Positions 41,748 through 54,913 of a DNA stretch of 64,000 nt are shown piece by piece. The stretch covers positions 5,996,251-6,060,250 of the forward strand of contig CM066924.1 of NCBI GenBank assembly GCA_033964015.1, in the 5' to 3' direction. This stretch comes from Scolanthus callimorphus (Eukaryota; Cnidaria; Anthozoa; Actiniaria; Edwardsiidae). A program made the position numbers and the translations under genes. Below the pieces are notes generated by a model. That model was not told the origin of the DNA and searched no databases. It was given only the letters and a program-made list of their open reading frames with translations. Position 1 is the stretch's first letter; the number at the start of each line of letters is the position of its first letter.

Positions 41748-42161
41748 GGGCCTCTTCACATGATTCCGGAATGACTTTCATTCTGGAATGAGTTCATTCC
41801 ATTCCCGTAAGATTTCTATATATTTTGTATACATTTGTTCACATGATACCGGAACGTAATTTTGCTCCCGTGTAGGTCATTCCGGAATGAGTTCATTCCG
41901 GTTTTCAATCGGAGTGAAAATTTCGTTCCGGTATGGAGTTTCATTCTGGAATCATGTGAACTGAAATTGAACTTCGTTCTCGGACAAAAATCACAAACAG
42001 TGAAGTCTGGAGCGAGTGGCGCATGCGTGAATATTTGTTTTCTTATTTGGTACCAAAATCTGAAACTGATTGATCACGTCATGTGAATACAGTACGAACT
42101 TCATTCTAGAATGAAACTGATTCTGGAATGAAACTCATTCCAGAATCATGTGAAGAGGCCC
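41748..42161. repeat. Foldback element, GGGCCTCTTCACATGATTCC ends
   Basis: The ends are inverted (GGGCCTCTTCACATGATTCC and GAATCATGTGAAGAGGCCC). Inside are multiple ATTCCGGAATGA and CATTCTGGAATGA units in both orientations. Non-coding, 414 bp. Confidence 0.8.
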
Positions 42162-42782
42162 TAAGACACTGTGGAATTGACCAAAAATAATCGAGTAAAA
42201 TTAGCTATTTTTCCATATGTAACCGCAAGAAGAGGAACCCGTGACGCATTTTACATGCATTTGGGCATTTCAAACCTGTTCTATAATCGTTGAGATTCAT
42301 GATTAATCGCAAACGCAGATAAAACAAGGCAGCAGAGAAGGTATAGACCCATATCACATTAATATGGCTTAATGATATCTTATAGTTATCAGGAAACGTC
42401 CAGTATTCAATTCAGCACACCCGTATTAAAAAAACTGCAAAGTTTGGTGAAGTTTGGTTGAATACTGACCGATATAATATTTTTTGATTAATTTTGTATC
42501 GATGCGCTACTATCCTCGTTTTGATGTTTTTGCCCATACATTTATTTGCACAAAAATATTAAGCAATTCATATCTTAGCCAGTTGCGAGTAATTCTTCCT
42601 AAACTTTGCAGCCTTTCTATCTAACTATAAGATGATATACCTATAAGATAAAAGGCATATTAACGTGATTTGGGGTCGTTTGGTTCAAATCACACAATCA
42701 GAAGATATTCATTTCTATGACATGAAAATACTCATTCTTTATGATGAGAAAATATTTGTTTGTTGCTGTCATCCCTATCTAA

Positions 42783-42961
42783 GGGGCAGACCATTTAGCT
42801 TTTGAGGGGAGGGGTGGGTGGTTTTTTTGCAAGTTTTTTTTTCCTTCCTCTGTTATGCGGCGAGATTTTTTCCAATAAGAAAGAAGGGTTTAAGTCACCA
42901 TTTTGGTGTGTAGGATTTTTTTTTAAATCCCCCCCCCCACAGAAGTTAAATGGTCGGCCCC
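42783..42961. mobile_element. PIF/Harbinger-like MITE, second copy (TAA duplication)
   Basis: Same family as 28582-28802 but inverted: GGGGCAGACCATTTAGCTTT at the left, AAGTTAAATGGTCGGCCCC at the right, TAA on both sides. The shared core TGTTATGCGG...TTTTTCCAATAAGAAA matches the reverse of the first copy. Confidence 0.75.
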
Positions 42962-44040
42962 TAAGCATAGGTCAGTATAAAAGTCTTTAATAAATATGTC
43001 TGTCGACTACATATTCGGCCTGTTGTTAAGGTATACGGTAAATGAAGTAATAGTAATCCGTTCAATTATCTCCAGCCTGGGTGTGCTTCATTGACTGAAC
43101 GCTATTCAGAATGTCTCATTTTGTGGATTTCAAGGTTTCCAGAGACTAAAATATAGACTGGGGTTCTGATAATCGGAAGATATGGCTATTTTTTATTATT
43201 AATTCTGCTCACAGTCAATTTGATTCGTCTAAAAGTCTCCGGATTGTGTCAGTTGCGTGATTGCGTTGACGCTCTTTTATTTCTGAAGAAGCAGGACCTG
43301 TATGACGTGACCCGTCCGCCATAGAGAGTAACATAGATATATGTTGCTTACCTGCTCGGAGGTCTGTTTGAAAAAAAAACGGTGATGGATTGCCAGATGT
43401 GTGATATTGTGCTACTTTGATGAAAAACAAGCGTGCGCAAACGGTTAGCGCAACCTAGGTCAGAGTAAGGGATAAAGTTGCCCGAGCGCACATGCGTAAA
43501 TAAAACCAACTTCACCTCAATCTCAACCTCGTCCCCAGGGTCTTCTCGGTCGTTTTTCAAAATGGTGGTTGACTCGGGAAGAAGACCCTCAGTAGTTGCG
43601 TCACATGACCGTTTCGAAACAAAGGACAACCTCGTTCCCATCATTCTCGTACCCAGAGCTCCCCGGTTCGCTCGTCACTTCGCAGGGGAAGCTCTGGGGA
43701 CATCCATTTGAGGGCCGTCGCTGATTGGCTCATTTTGAACGTTTGAGCATGCGTTGAAGGTCTTTCTCTCAGCGACTTGGTTTTAATCTCGCGCATGCGT
43801 CAGTGGCTGTCACCAGAGCCTCCCCCGCGAGGTTGAGGGAATTCGTTCTCATGTCTCAAACAGTGGTTATGCCACTCAGCCTCCCCCAGGATGTGCTCGA
43901 CCAACCGCCATCTTGAAAACTACCCACAAGTTTCAATCTCGTACTCAGAGCCTGGTAATCTTTTGGCCAGCGATAAGGTTCAGGGCTTCTGGGGAATCCA
44001 TTTTTTTTAAAACTTTGATAAATGTGATAAATGTCGCAAG
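42962..44040. other. Intergenic with short palindromic repeats
   Basis: 43620-43705 holds a CTCGTACCCAGAGCTCCCC ... GGGGAAGCTCTGGGGAC palindromic MITE; a degenerate relative (CTCGTACTCAGAGCC) lies at 43938-44000. No gene. Confidence 0.45.
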
Positions 44041-44222
44041 TGACAGGGAATTTCTGCAGAAACCCATCCATGGGAAAAGCTGAATTTCCCAAGGCACACG
44101 CAGCGTGTGGGAAGTGTTCTGAAATCACAAGGATAGTCATGGGAAATCCAAACACTTCCCATTCCTCTACCATGGGAAATTCAGCTTTTCCCATAGATGG
44201 GTTTCTGCAGAAATTCCCTGTG
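44041..44222. repeat. Foldback MITE, about 180 bp
   Basis: The left arm has AGGGAATTTCTGCAGAAACC and CATGGGAAAAGCTGAATTTC. The right arm is the inverse, ending TTTCTGCAGAAATTCCCTG. The loop includes GTGTGGGAAGTGTT and an inverse AACACTTCCCA. Confidence 0.85.
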
Positions 44223-47200
44223 AGTTTCATGGCCAGGCGCTCGATGTTGATATTAATATATGTTCGTTATAGGAGAGACCTCACCCTACCTGTTTTCGTT
44301 TACATCTCGTTCGAACACGTACTTGTCAAGAGTGTGGGAAAAAAAACAGTACTGAAATGTGCAGAGTATATAATGCAACACGTAAACATTACTTTATATC
44401 TACAGTATTGCGTCACTATTTCAGTTTCGAGTGGGAGAATCTCTCTATATACACCCTACCTTGTAAACCTCTTACGCATGAAAACGAGTATAAGTGTTCA
44501 AATTGGCTGAAAACTGTGTAATAAGTTCATTGAAAGTCGTGAGCAATTATACATAATTTATATTCATATTATTTTGATTTAAAACTTTTTTATCTCTGCA
44601 GGGGTGCTGTAATAATGAAACCGACTAAATGTTATATTTCATTTTTTGCGAAAACTAGGGCGCCGCTCCTGCATAAACGACTCGTTATCCCAATCAAGTC
44701 ACTTTTTATTTGTGTTAACATTGTAATGAACTGTCGGAATCGCGTGTCCAAGAAAAAATAACCGCCGCACTTTTGAATTACAGAGGTTTGAAAATGACCC
44801 AAATTTAGGGTGTCTAGACACCTCGGTGACCTACACTATTTTGACAACCTTGTGCAAAATCTAGAGCGCATGAATTCATGTTTAGAAAGCACAAGTCAGT
44901 AGAGCAAAGGATACTTATTACGCATGAAAAAAATTATTTCCAAAACTCATCGCGAACTTCGTATTTTGCGCACTGCAAAAAGGCATAATTTTAGCTAGAT
45001 TCAAGGCCCTCGCGGCCTCAAAACTAGGGGGTGGTCAACTCCGAAACAAAACATCCGAAAAAAATTTAAATGCCGCCATTCGTAATTGTTTATGGTAGGA
45101 TTCAACTGCTGAAAAAATCAGGGAAATCGGTTGACCCCATCTTTTGACTTTGCCCGGTTTTCTCAGACAATGGCTCTTAATTCCCTATCTCCATTCTCTT
45201 GACTTAGTGCTACGGGGCCACAGACTTGCCTGAACAATTACATACATTCGTTTCTAGGTAAGTTCTTCGTTTCTTTTTAAATGCAATTTGTAAATCCCCG
45301 TTATTATATTCTACAGATTAGATTATAGCGGAGCTTCTTTGCGGCCGAAGGCCGCAGAGCGGAGCACCATACCTAAGAAAAAAGCGTAAAAAAGCAACCC
45401 AAATGGTACGGTACGCGTCCAAAATGATCGCAAATAGAGCGAATGTAAGAAATCCACAGGGTACCCAAAACTATCGCAGAGGGATCGAAATGAGTTTTGA
45501 ACGTCGAAGGTCATTTCCCAAGGTCATTTCCCATGGGCCAGAATTGCTATACAATCAGGGACATATCTGATTTAAATTTAGTTCTACCTAAAAGGCATCT
45601 GATTGGCCGCCGCCTCGGATAAGACTCGGTTACTCCGAAAAACCTCCGAAATTTGAGATCTGTTCGAGCAAGTGTCAATCAAGAAAAATGATTGACAGGA
45701 GGTTTTTCTTACTCGCCATTTGACCGGTTTTAGAGAGAAATCCAAGTTGTGCCAACTTCACTTTTGGCTAACGAATGAAAAGTTTGAAAGCGCATCTATA
45801 AACATGGTAAAACATTGAAAACTGCGACGAATAAGATTCAGCGTTAACTGCTGTTTTAGTGCGAACGAACGCCGCAGATATAAAGCAAGTCCTGGAGTAT
45901 GTATCATACAAATAACGAAAATGAGTTCCAAAGGAGTTCGAAGAACAAACGCCGGCAAAGACGCTTTAGGCCTCGTAAAAACTGACTGAAGAATAGCTCA
46001 TTTGCAAAGAGCCTGCTTGTATGCGCGGTAAGTATAATGTGTCGTGTTTTACTTGAAGAGCTCTTGCGGCCTGTCGTCAGTGTTACATGTTCGGAAATAG
46101 AATGGTGCAAGATTTTCGCGACGTCATTGCAGAAATTCCCCTCGAATCCTCTTAGTAGTAGCTAACAGGAACGATGGTCACAAACTCAAGACATTTCTCT
46201 CGTGACTGTGTTGTGCTTGTATTAATTAAGATCTAAAAATATCAACAAAAGCCTGAAAATAGAGCGCGGAGAACAAAAGGATACATTGTCTCTTCTAGAA
46301 CCGTTAAATCTCACACCTCGGGCTCTAAAAGTCTCTCCTTTCTGAAATCTATCTCAGGTAGTTCGGTAGTGGCTATTTTCTGCGGCGAAATCTGCTTTTA
46401 GTTGTATACTTTATGAGTCCTTCTGAAGGGTTGGTGGACACTGATGAAGAAATGAACTTAAACTTTGTATCCGTCAGAATCTCATAGAGACTACAAGCGG
46501 AAAACGGTAGACTACACTTTAAACTACCAACCAAACGAAAAACCCTCTGCAAGAACAAAGGGAAGGAAATTGTAGACGATTCCTTAACCTATCAATATGG
46601 GGGGATGCATTTTTTAGTTCCCTCTTTAATTCGACGAAAAATGCTTATATCTGAGTCTAACAAAGCGGTTTCGAGCCATTTTCTTTGTATTTGGTCTACT
46701 TTCAATTGAACTTTGGCGCGCATAGAGCGTGACGTTAACAATATGCATAAATTTGCATACGCAAAATGTCCCTGCATTCTGCCCCATGCGCGCCGACGGT
46801 GAAGCCTGCACCATTCGCAGTCGCTTTGATGCATCTAGTCTCCTTCGCAGTCGTGTGCTCATGACGTCACAACATAGCGGCGAGCCAGTGACGGAGGGAG
46901 GGAGGGGTCGGTGGCGCGCGCTCATTACGTCGCAGCATGACGGTATGGTAGTGAGGGGGAGGGGGGTGGTCGGGGGGGGGGGGGGTGCTGCTTAGGTGCT
47001 CATTTCCACTAAGGCAGAAGCGAGTGACGTAGCGGTTTTATTTGGATAAATATTATTGGCACACAAAGTCACAAAAAGTTGGGTCTAAAAGATGGCGGCA
47101 GAGCAATTCGTGGTTCAAAATTCCTGGATAAAGGCTAGCAGTTTTTATAGGAAGAAGGCAGGACATTCACAGTTCCGAACAGGATAACACTTTTAGAGAA

Positions 47201-48784
47201 TACTACATGGAAAGTGCTCCCGTACGGAATTTACGCACGAGTTTGTTCGTGTCAGAAATGGAACGAGCGAGGCATCTTGCAAAAAAGGGGAGAGAAAACA
47301 ACATCCATTTATCTCAAATATGCTGTCAAATGAATAAGGTAAAACTTTTCACAATATTTTACTTCTGTAATAAGAAATCACGAAGCATAACTTAACCAAA
47401 GACAATTTGCTCGTAATTAATGTTACCTTGAAGTCATGATTTTGCGTAAATTATTTCGACTTCACTATCCATTACGATGCAGCTTTCTGTTTCCATTGCC
47501 TCAATTTGTTTTTGTTGCTTTGATTGGTGCCACTTTCGAGTGAGTTTTCAGTTCAAACTCGTTGTCATTTTGTGGCATTGACTTGGTTTATTTCAGCTTC
47601 AGAAATCACTCCAAACTAGCGATTTAGCTTCTCAGACTTCCAGGCTCGTATTCTCCACCGTCATTCTTTTACAGGCTGGATAAAATCCACCATGTATTGG
47701 ACAATTTCCTTCCGATAAATATCATGAACTTCACGTTCTTCGTGTTTTGTTTGCAAACTTTTCTTGAGCAGTTTGAATGGATGACTAGCTTTTTCTTGTG
47801 TTTTTGTTTTCCGTTTTTGTTTGCAAGTCTTCCACAGAATTACTTTAGAGTGACTGACAAGTCAACTTTCTTCCAGTGTTGTAAAGATTGTTTGGGAAAT
47901 CAAAAACTGCGACTGATTTTGAGACGACGGTGAATGAATTCTTGGAAAAGTGAGCGAACTCCCGCCAAAACACAACGCAAGCGCGTGTGTCGCTGCAGTG
48001 AAAAAAGCCGTTCGCGGTTCTGATTGGACGAATCGTTTTTGTCACGCGTGAACAATGTCCTCGCGACTGCTGATTGGCTGGAAGCCATTTTCGATGGAAA
48101 ATTTACGATATAGCTAAACCGTGCGTATGTCTCAGCTAAACCGTGCGTATGTCTCAGTATGTATATGATAAAGGTTGTATCTACACGGGGGAAAAGCTAC
48201 TCAGAATGAACTAAACGTTTGCTGTTAGTTAAGGTCTCGGTCAAGGAAAACGACGTGCTTACGGAAAAACATTCTCGTCGCGTCGCAATTTATGCTATGA
48301 TAATCAGCTATATATCGTTTTAAAGCTAAAAGACTGTTCTATCTTATGAAGTCGTTCATTTGAGCGGAGTTCAGATTTTTCTTATATTTTAACGACCCCG
48401 ATCTAAAAAACTACATTGTTTACTTTAGAAGCTCCAGACCATTAGCGATTTGTTGCACAATTTCAAACTTTGTCGGATTTTAATCTTGGATAAATGAACT
48501 GCAAAACCGTGTGAGCGATTTTTCATATTTTGCATATTTACGAAAATATTAGGTCGCAAAGTTGAAAGTCCAATTTTTTGAAATTTGCTGCCGCAAAATT
48601 TATCATAAAAACGTTTTCAAGTAAAAAATACAAATTTCCTCACACGGGTTTCTAGGTGTTATCAGCTTCTAACGGCACAGAAAATTTGACGCCGTTATCT
48701 TAATCATGCGAGGTCAGCAGCTTCGCGAAGGTGAAAATTTGACCTAAAATTTAAGTGCTAGAAAAAGCGTGTAAAGTTAATTAA
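44223..48784. other. Intergenic, no gene supported
   Basis: 45315-45375 is a GCGGAGC-hairpin SINE-like piece. 46860-46995 is a G-rich stretch with a long run of G. 48112-48157 is a tandem pair of a 22-bp unit (AAACCGTGCGTATGTCTCAG). The ORFs here are short and without domains. Confidence 0.45.
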
Positions 48785-49387
48785 AATACAGGATGTTGTT
48801 GGAGCCCGTTTTGGGGTAGAGGTCTTCGTTGAACATCTTCTGAGACCAAAAGATGCGGCATATCTTCCGCAGGCAACCATCTTGTTCATGCAATGGTCTT
48901 GTTCATGTCTGCTTTCACAACGTGCCAGCACTCAGATCCGTAAAGGAGGATAGATTTGACGTTACTGTGATACAGTCTCCGCTTGGTCTTCATGCTGTAC
49001 TGCTTGTATTTCCAGATAGGTTGAAGCCGTGCAAAGGCCCCTCGCGCCTTGCCTAACCTAGATTGAATTTCCTTCTTAGCTCCATTATCCTTGCCGATGA
49101 GACTGCCCAGATAGGTGAATTCGTCTACGGAGTCAAGAGCGTTTCCATGGATAATTACAGATGAAGGATTCTATTCTAGAATTGATGGACATGACTTTGG
49201 TTTTTGAGGTGCTGATGTTAAGTCCGGTTTGGCTTGAAAACTTTTCTAGTCTGTCAGTTTTCTCCTGCAGATGGTCACTCTGCCAGATCGACGGCAAGGT
49301 CTAGATCCTCGAGGTGGGAGAAAAGCGTCCACTGGATGCCCCTGGCCATATCTGAATTTGTCTGTCGCCTGATCCAGTCGATGGTCA

Positions 49388-50476
49388 CTAGGAATAACAT
49401 GGGGAAAGAATGCAGCCTTGACGAACACCAGAATTCACGTGAAATGGTTCTGAGATGGCACTGCCGTCGGTGATGACGCTGCACTCAAAGTAACTATAGA
49501 AGAGGTTGATAAGTGTGATAATCTTACCAGGGATCCCATGACTCCAGAATCTTCCAAAAAGTCTTTCCATGCACACTATCGAACGCTTTAATAAGTCTAT
49601 AAAATTGATCTACAGTGGGGCATTCCATTCCAGACACTGCTCTATGATGTTCCTCAGTGTGAAGATCTGGACTATGGATCCTCGCCCCTTGCGAAATCCA
49701 GCCTGTTCCTGTATCAGCCTGCTGTCGATGGCTGAATCAATTCGATGAAGTAGAATCCTGCAAAAGATTTTGCTTGGAATGGATAGAGGTGTTATGCCAC
49801 GCCAGTTGTCACAGTTTTGTAGGTTGCCTTTCTTTGGGAGTCTAATGATTAGACCTGGCCTAGTCATCTGGGATGGTGTTTGTGTCCCAAATCTTGCTAA
49901 AGAGGTCAACCAGCACAGTTGTAGCGGTATCAAAGTCAGCTTGAGCATTTCCGCGTGGATGGAGTCGACTCCGGGTGCTTTGCCATTCTTCATGGCTCTG
50001 ATAGCTTCTCTAACCTCCAAAGCTGTGGGTGGGCCTATATCGATGTTAAGAACGTCATGTGATGGAGGGGACTTGCTGGCTCATCTGGTTCAGGTTGGTT
50101 GAGAACTTCCTGGAAGTGCTGAACCCATCGGGCTGCCTGCTCGCGCTCGGTTGTCAATGGAGAACCGTTCTCGGCTCTAACTGGTGGTGAATAGCTGATG
50201 TAGTTACCGCAGAGTTGTTTGGTAATCTTGTAAACCGTGCTCAGCTCTCCTCTCATAGCAGCAAGCGCGGCTTTGCAAGCCATCTGTTCAATGAATGTGC
50301 GTTTGTCCTTTCTGGCGCTCCTCTTCACTTCTCTATCTTTGGACACATATGTCCGTTGGGCTTGTTCTTGTTGCCTTGGTGATTTCGTGTTGAGCATCTT
50401 CAGTTTAAGTTGTTTCCGTTCGTCTATCTTCTCCCATGTCTCGGGTGTTAACCATTGCTTGTTCTTCTATTCTTGA
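49388..50476 (-). pseudogene. LINE reverse transcriptase domain (broken)
   Basis: Frame pieces on the - strand give AIRAMKNGKAPGVDSIHAEM, NWRGITPLSIPSKIFCRILL, IQEQAGFRKGRGS, IFTLRNIIEQC, and after a break VNSGVRQGCILSP. These are consecutive RT motifs of non-LTR retrotransposons. The YxDD active-site segment falls in the decayed part around 49250-49390 and is not readable, so no activity is expected. Confidence 0.85.
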
Positions 50477-50486
50477 AGCATACGGT

Positions 50487-51271
50487 TAGTCCAGTCATTC
50501 TATGAAAAAATCAGGGCCAACCTAATTGCACTAATTGCAACAGAAAGTTTCTCAACGGTTTTAGGGCCAGAAAGTAACCCTCGAAAACATATCAAAAGTC
50601 CTAAAAAATCATAGAACGGGAAAGTACTTAAATTTAGGAGGTTTTATTTTCTTTTGTTGGCGGCCATTTTGGCTTTTGTTATTAATGAGTTTTGCGGCAC
50701 TTGGAGCTCTACGCTGATAAATCTAGTTATAGACTGAAACGCGTAACAGGTCAATATTCTAGCGCTTTCCTTTACATAGAAATGACCCCTTATGTAGAGT
50801 CTATTGATGTTTGACAACCGAATCCATTACTAAGAATTGTTGATTTGTGTATGGAAACATGTTTCAAGATTCCTAGTCAGGCACTGTATTGGAATTATGA
50901 CATGGGAAAATTCTCTTAGTCAAAGTGTAGTTTACAAAAATAACATACCTAACAAAGTATATATAACACGAGTGAGTCCATTTTAAACAACTAAAAATTT
51001 AAACACTTAGCTGGAAATACTGTACAGTATAGAGAAAATCAAAAGCTTCGCTAAACTTAAGTGCGGCAAAACTCATTAATAACAAAGGGCAAGATGGCTG
51101 GCAACAAAAGAAAATTGTGCCGTATTTTCAAACTTGAATATTGAGATGTTCCCCTACATGGATGTTTTAGGACTTTTAGTATGTTTGTTAGGCTTACTTT
51201 ATGGCCCTAAAACCCCTGAGAAACTTTCTGTTGCAATTAATGCTAGGTCATTTCACAAAATGACTGGACTA
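50487..51271. mobile_element. Foldback MITE inserted in the LINE
   Basis: The ends are TAGTCCAGTCATT and AATGACTGGACTA, with arms of about 200 bp that share TTGCAACAGAAAGTTTCTCA, GGTTTTAGGGCC and TTATTAATGAGTTTTGC. GGT flanks both sides (50484-50486, 51272-51274). It separates the two halves of the LINE, so it is younger than the LINE. Confidence 0.8.
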
Positions 51272-51586
51272 GGTGCTGGCTGTTGCTTAATTTTATGTTG
51301 TCTTGATCTCATTCCATCTTGTTTCAACCGGGATGTCATCCTCAATAATGTCGGCAAGGGCTTGAAAGCGGTTCCTTACCTCTAGGACAAACTGCTTTTG
51401 GATCTTGGGTTTTCTTTGCTGGTCTTGTTTCTTTACCTTGCGAAGTTTCAGTTTCACTGTTGCTGCAACTAGGCTGCGGTCACTCGATACATCGGCTCCT
51501 CGAAACGCCCTAACATTTTCAAGAGATCGCCTCCATTTTCCATTGACGATGACATGGTCAATCTGATTGAATGTTCTACCGTCTGG

Positions 51587-52235
51587 TTACCTCCAAGTGA
51601 ATTTGTGGATGTTCTTGTGGGGGAAGATGGTACCTCCAATTACAAGGTTGTTGTTGAGAAAGAAATCAGCAAGGCGTTCGCCGTTGTTGTCCATTGTGCC
51701 ACAGCCTTGCTTGCCCATAGCTCTTTTGTACTTGCTGTTGTCTGCGCCTACCTTGGCATTTACGTCGCCAGTAACCAGGTGCATGTCGTGGCGAGAAACC
51801 TTGGATATAACTCGGGTTAGATGTTCATACCAGTCATCTTTTGCGTCGTCATCAGCTTCGTTTGTTGGTGCGTAACACTGGATGATCGTAAGCTTACAAT
51901 ATTCATAATCAAAACGGGCTCTCAGGATTCGATCGCTGATTGACATCCCATTCTAATAAGGTGTTGACAGGTGTTGACTTCTTGGCAATAATCAAAGCCC
52001 CGCATTTGGTGAGGGTGTTTTCGTGTCCTGAATACAATATAACCGAGCCATCAGATGTTCTTTGGCCTTCAGATCCTGTCCAACGGCGTTCGCTAATGCC
52101 AAGAATATCCAAATCATACTTACTCATTTCTCTTAATACCCTGATTTTGATGTTTCGTACATGGTGCTCAAATCTGTGCCTTTGACCCGAGTACACTATC
52201 TCTCGCAAATCTAACTTCCCCATACAGGCTTTCAT
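51587..52235 (-). pseudogene. LINE apurinic-type endonuclease (broken)
   Basis: Two overlapping frames of one endonuclease/exonuclease/phosphatase-fold domain: YDLDILGISERRW (the E of the catalytic site), IIQCYAPTNEADD, and LVTGDVNAKVG (the GDFN-like block). The frame shift between them lies at about 51910-51945. In LINEs this enzyme nicks the target to prime reverse transcription. Confidence 0.8.
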
Positions 52236-52550
52236 TAGAGTTGTTCATACTGCCATTGATTACTCGGCTCAAGTCCACCTATGGCCTATAGATGGTTGAT
52301 TTGTCGCCGTTGTCGTAGTTTCCGTAACAAATTGCTTTTTACAGGGTGATGTAGTTGGCCCCAGGCCCAACACAACTTGGAGGACCAGGGGATCACTCTT
52401 CGTCTGGCCCCTACCTTTCGACCTGTTCGGCATGGCTGGCCCTACCAGGAGTTCAAGACTCCCGCCGACATAGCTCTAGAGGTCATTGGAACACACAAAC
52501 CACTCCACCACAATAAGGCGGTGATCCCAAGCGGAGCGGTTAACTGTCTA

Positions 52551-54913
52551 ATACCGAAGTCTAACTAATAAGACGTGTGTGTTGACAAAAACACTAGCTT
52601 TCTGTACTCTCAGTGGAATTTCTCGAAAATAATTTTAATGTTTCTTGTGCACAGCAGAAGGTATTGAATTGGCACATTAAACTGAATTTAATAAAAAGAA
52701 TACATAAAACCTTACGATTTGCTAGTAAGCTATAGTAAAAAGGTACCAGTCAGAACAATTGGAAAAAAAAACACGAATACAACGTGTTTCGTCTCACACT
52801 TAGAAATTTTGTGCTTCAATCTAATTTACAAAATTTTAGTGGGTGATGTATGTGCCCTTTTATTGTTTTTTTTTCTTGGTGATAACCCATGTGTTTATGT
52901 TTGCATGTCCATACCTGCAAACCCTGAAAACTCCAAAACCAAAACATTTTGTCTCAAATACAACAAATTTACCCGGGAGATATTCCAGTAAATATTTGGA
53001 AAGTTTCATTTTTTTCCCGGGAGACTGAGGGTGAAAACAGGGAGTCTCCTGGGTAAAATGGGTGAGTCGGCAGGTATGCACTTCAATGTGCAAAACATGG
53101 TTGTAATTGCACTGTGTAAATAAAACTGTTTGGTTTAGACTGTTTGGTGAAGACACAGCTTTTCATGACTATTTATGCAAATTGGAAAAGCTGAATGGTA
53201 TAATTTTCATTGAGACGATGCGATACCAAATTATGTAGCACCCCTAATATATAGATTTAGGCAATGCCTAAAAGCGGAATTCCAATCATACACACCCCAC
53301 GTCTTACTCACAGGGAGCTCACCTTTACAGTTTAATTCAAGAACATTCATGTTACCATTATATGGCAATGATAGTATTAGCGCGTTCTGATATGCTAACA
53401 AGTCGCAGTTCACGACCGGTAAAAGATAATCTCATTGAAATAAAAATGAAAAATAAGATTTTCAGCGAAATCCAAAACAAAGAATACTTGACATAGTATT
53501 TGTCTCATTGTACTAACTAAATCTAACATGTGACAAAGGAAAATCAAGGCTAGAATATCAGTAAAGATTACTCAAAACTATAATTCGAGTTTAGCCGGAG
53601 AAAAAGAAACCTCGAGGGAGCCAACTAAAGCAGCAATAACTTGGAAGCTAAAAATATAAATAGCATAAGAAGCAATTTCAAGCTTTGTGCTTACCGATAA
53701 CTGATAGTGAAGTCGTTTCTTTCCTCCGAAAGTCTCCGTCGTGTTGAGTTGAATTCATTCTTACTTGGCAAGCTTTTGCACAAAGCCAATTTTCCTAAAT
53801 ATATTATTCGGCTAAAACCATTGCAATTTTCTGTTATTGTCAATCCCGTTCAATCCAGTTCTGGCTCCCTGTTCGTAGATCTCAGATGAGTATTCGAAGA
53901 ACACGTCGTTTGCAGCCTTTACGAAAGAAACTGTTGTTTTTCTTCAAAAGAACGCCGAAGTCTTGCTTCGCCGTGGGCCGGGTATTCTGCAATCTAGCCT
54001 GAATCTTTTGCAACTCCCTCATAGTTTTTCCAAAATGACTAAACAACATTATGAAATATCGGCGAAGGAATCGAATCCGAAGTATTTTGACAATCATTAG
54101 AGAATTCTTTTGAGCAAATTTGGCGTGGTTCGCACCCACGTGTCTCAGTTTGACTCAACAAAAATTTCGTCTGAATGAATTTGAGTGAGCCGACGCGGGC
54201 GCGTGTTTTGTGAGTTTTTTCGGCGGGAAAATGAAGGAGCGACTTCCGGTCCGTGTCCTCTGCCAAGCACCGCGTTAAAGCACCGTGGCGCTGTGCAGAG
54301 AACAAAATGACGCGCGCGCTCAGTGATCCAAGACGGACTGTGATTGGCTGTGTACACGGGTCGCCAAAAACGCAAGTGCGCATGCGTAAATAAGAGCCCG
54401 CGATGTTTTCGTAAGCCGCTGAACGTATCGTTTTGGCTTGGATGGGTTGCTTTCTCATGTGACGTTGAATGATACGTATGGGGCTCCACTCCGTGCCTTC
54501 GGCACGGGGAGTTCCGCTATTAGTGATACCCATGGGAATTATTTTTTTTCCTCTCAAGAAAAAAAAACAGCAACATTGGTTTATATTTCTCTTTGACATA
54601 ATCTTGAATGCTTTGGATAAAAATGTAAGCAGCTAATTGCTTGGATTAAATGATGTATAGACTACAATCAGCGACATAAATGCTTGAGAAAATGCTTTCA
54701 AAATCAGTTTTCTATACTTCAGACGACATATTTAAAAAAAAAACTTAGCGTAGGAAACCAACATTGAAATAGGGGGAGGGGGTTTATGAGTGACAGAGGC
54801 AAATTTTAAACTGGTTGATAGAAGACTTTGCGATTCTAACAGAAAAGCTACGTGTGTAAATTTTATCAACAATTTTGTCGCTGATTGTAGTATGATAGAC
54901 CTCCTTTGCTTTG
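52551..54913. other. Intergenic, repeat fragments
   Basis: 53250-53285 is a copy of the TTTAGGCAATGCCTAAAAGC repeat. 52900-53080 has imperfect inverted repeats around CCCGGGAGATATTCCAG and CAGGTATGCA. About 54475-54530 is an inverted copy of the GCGGAACTCC-hairpin repeat. The 186-codon - strand ORF at 54039-54599 has no domain and overlaps this repeat. Confidence 0.45.

Larger units (their letters stand above)
48785..52550 (-). mobile_element. Non-LTR retrotransposon (LINE), decayed and split by a MITE
   Basis: Read on the - strand from about 52550: a non-coding leader; the endonuclease start (52235-51909, ISERRWTGSEG and SVILYSGHENTL); the endonuclease middle (51946-51587, IIQCYAPTNEADDD, LVTGDVNAKVG); its end (about 51590-51290, QIDHVIVNGKWRRSLENVRA, then SSDRSLVAA); the RT linker and core (50397-49388); and the C-terminus (49150-48785, DEFTYLGSLIGKDN, LLYGSECW). 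Several stops and frame changes show it is dead. A foldback MITE (50487-51271) lies between endonuclease and RT. The clade looks RTE/I-like but is not certain. Confidence 0.85.

Noticed and set aside
43478..43711. 77-codon ORF as a gene
   Set aside because: It overlaps palindromic MITE sequence (CCCAGAGCTCCCC...GGGGAAGCTCTGGGG).
54039..54599. 186-codon - strand ORF as a gene
   Set aside because: It spans a dispersed hairpin repeat, shows no domain and has low-complexity ends.
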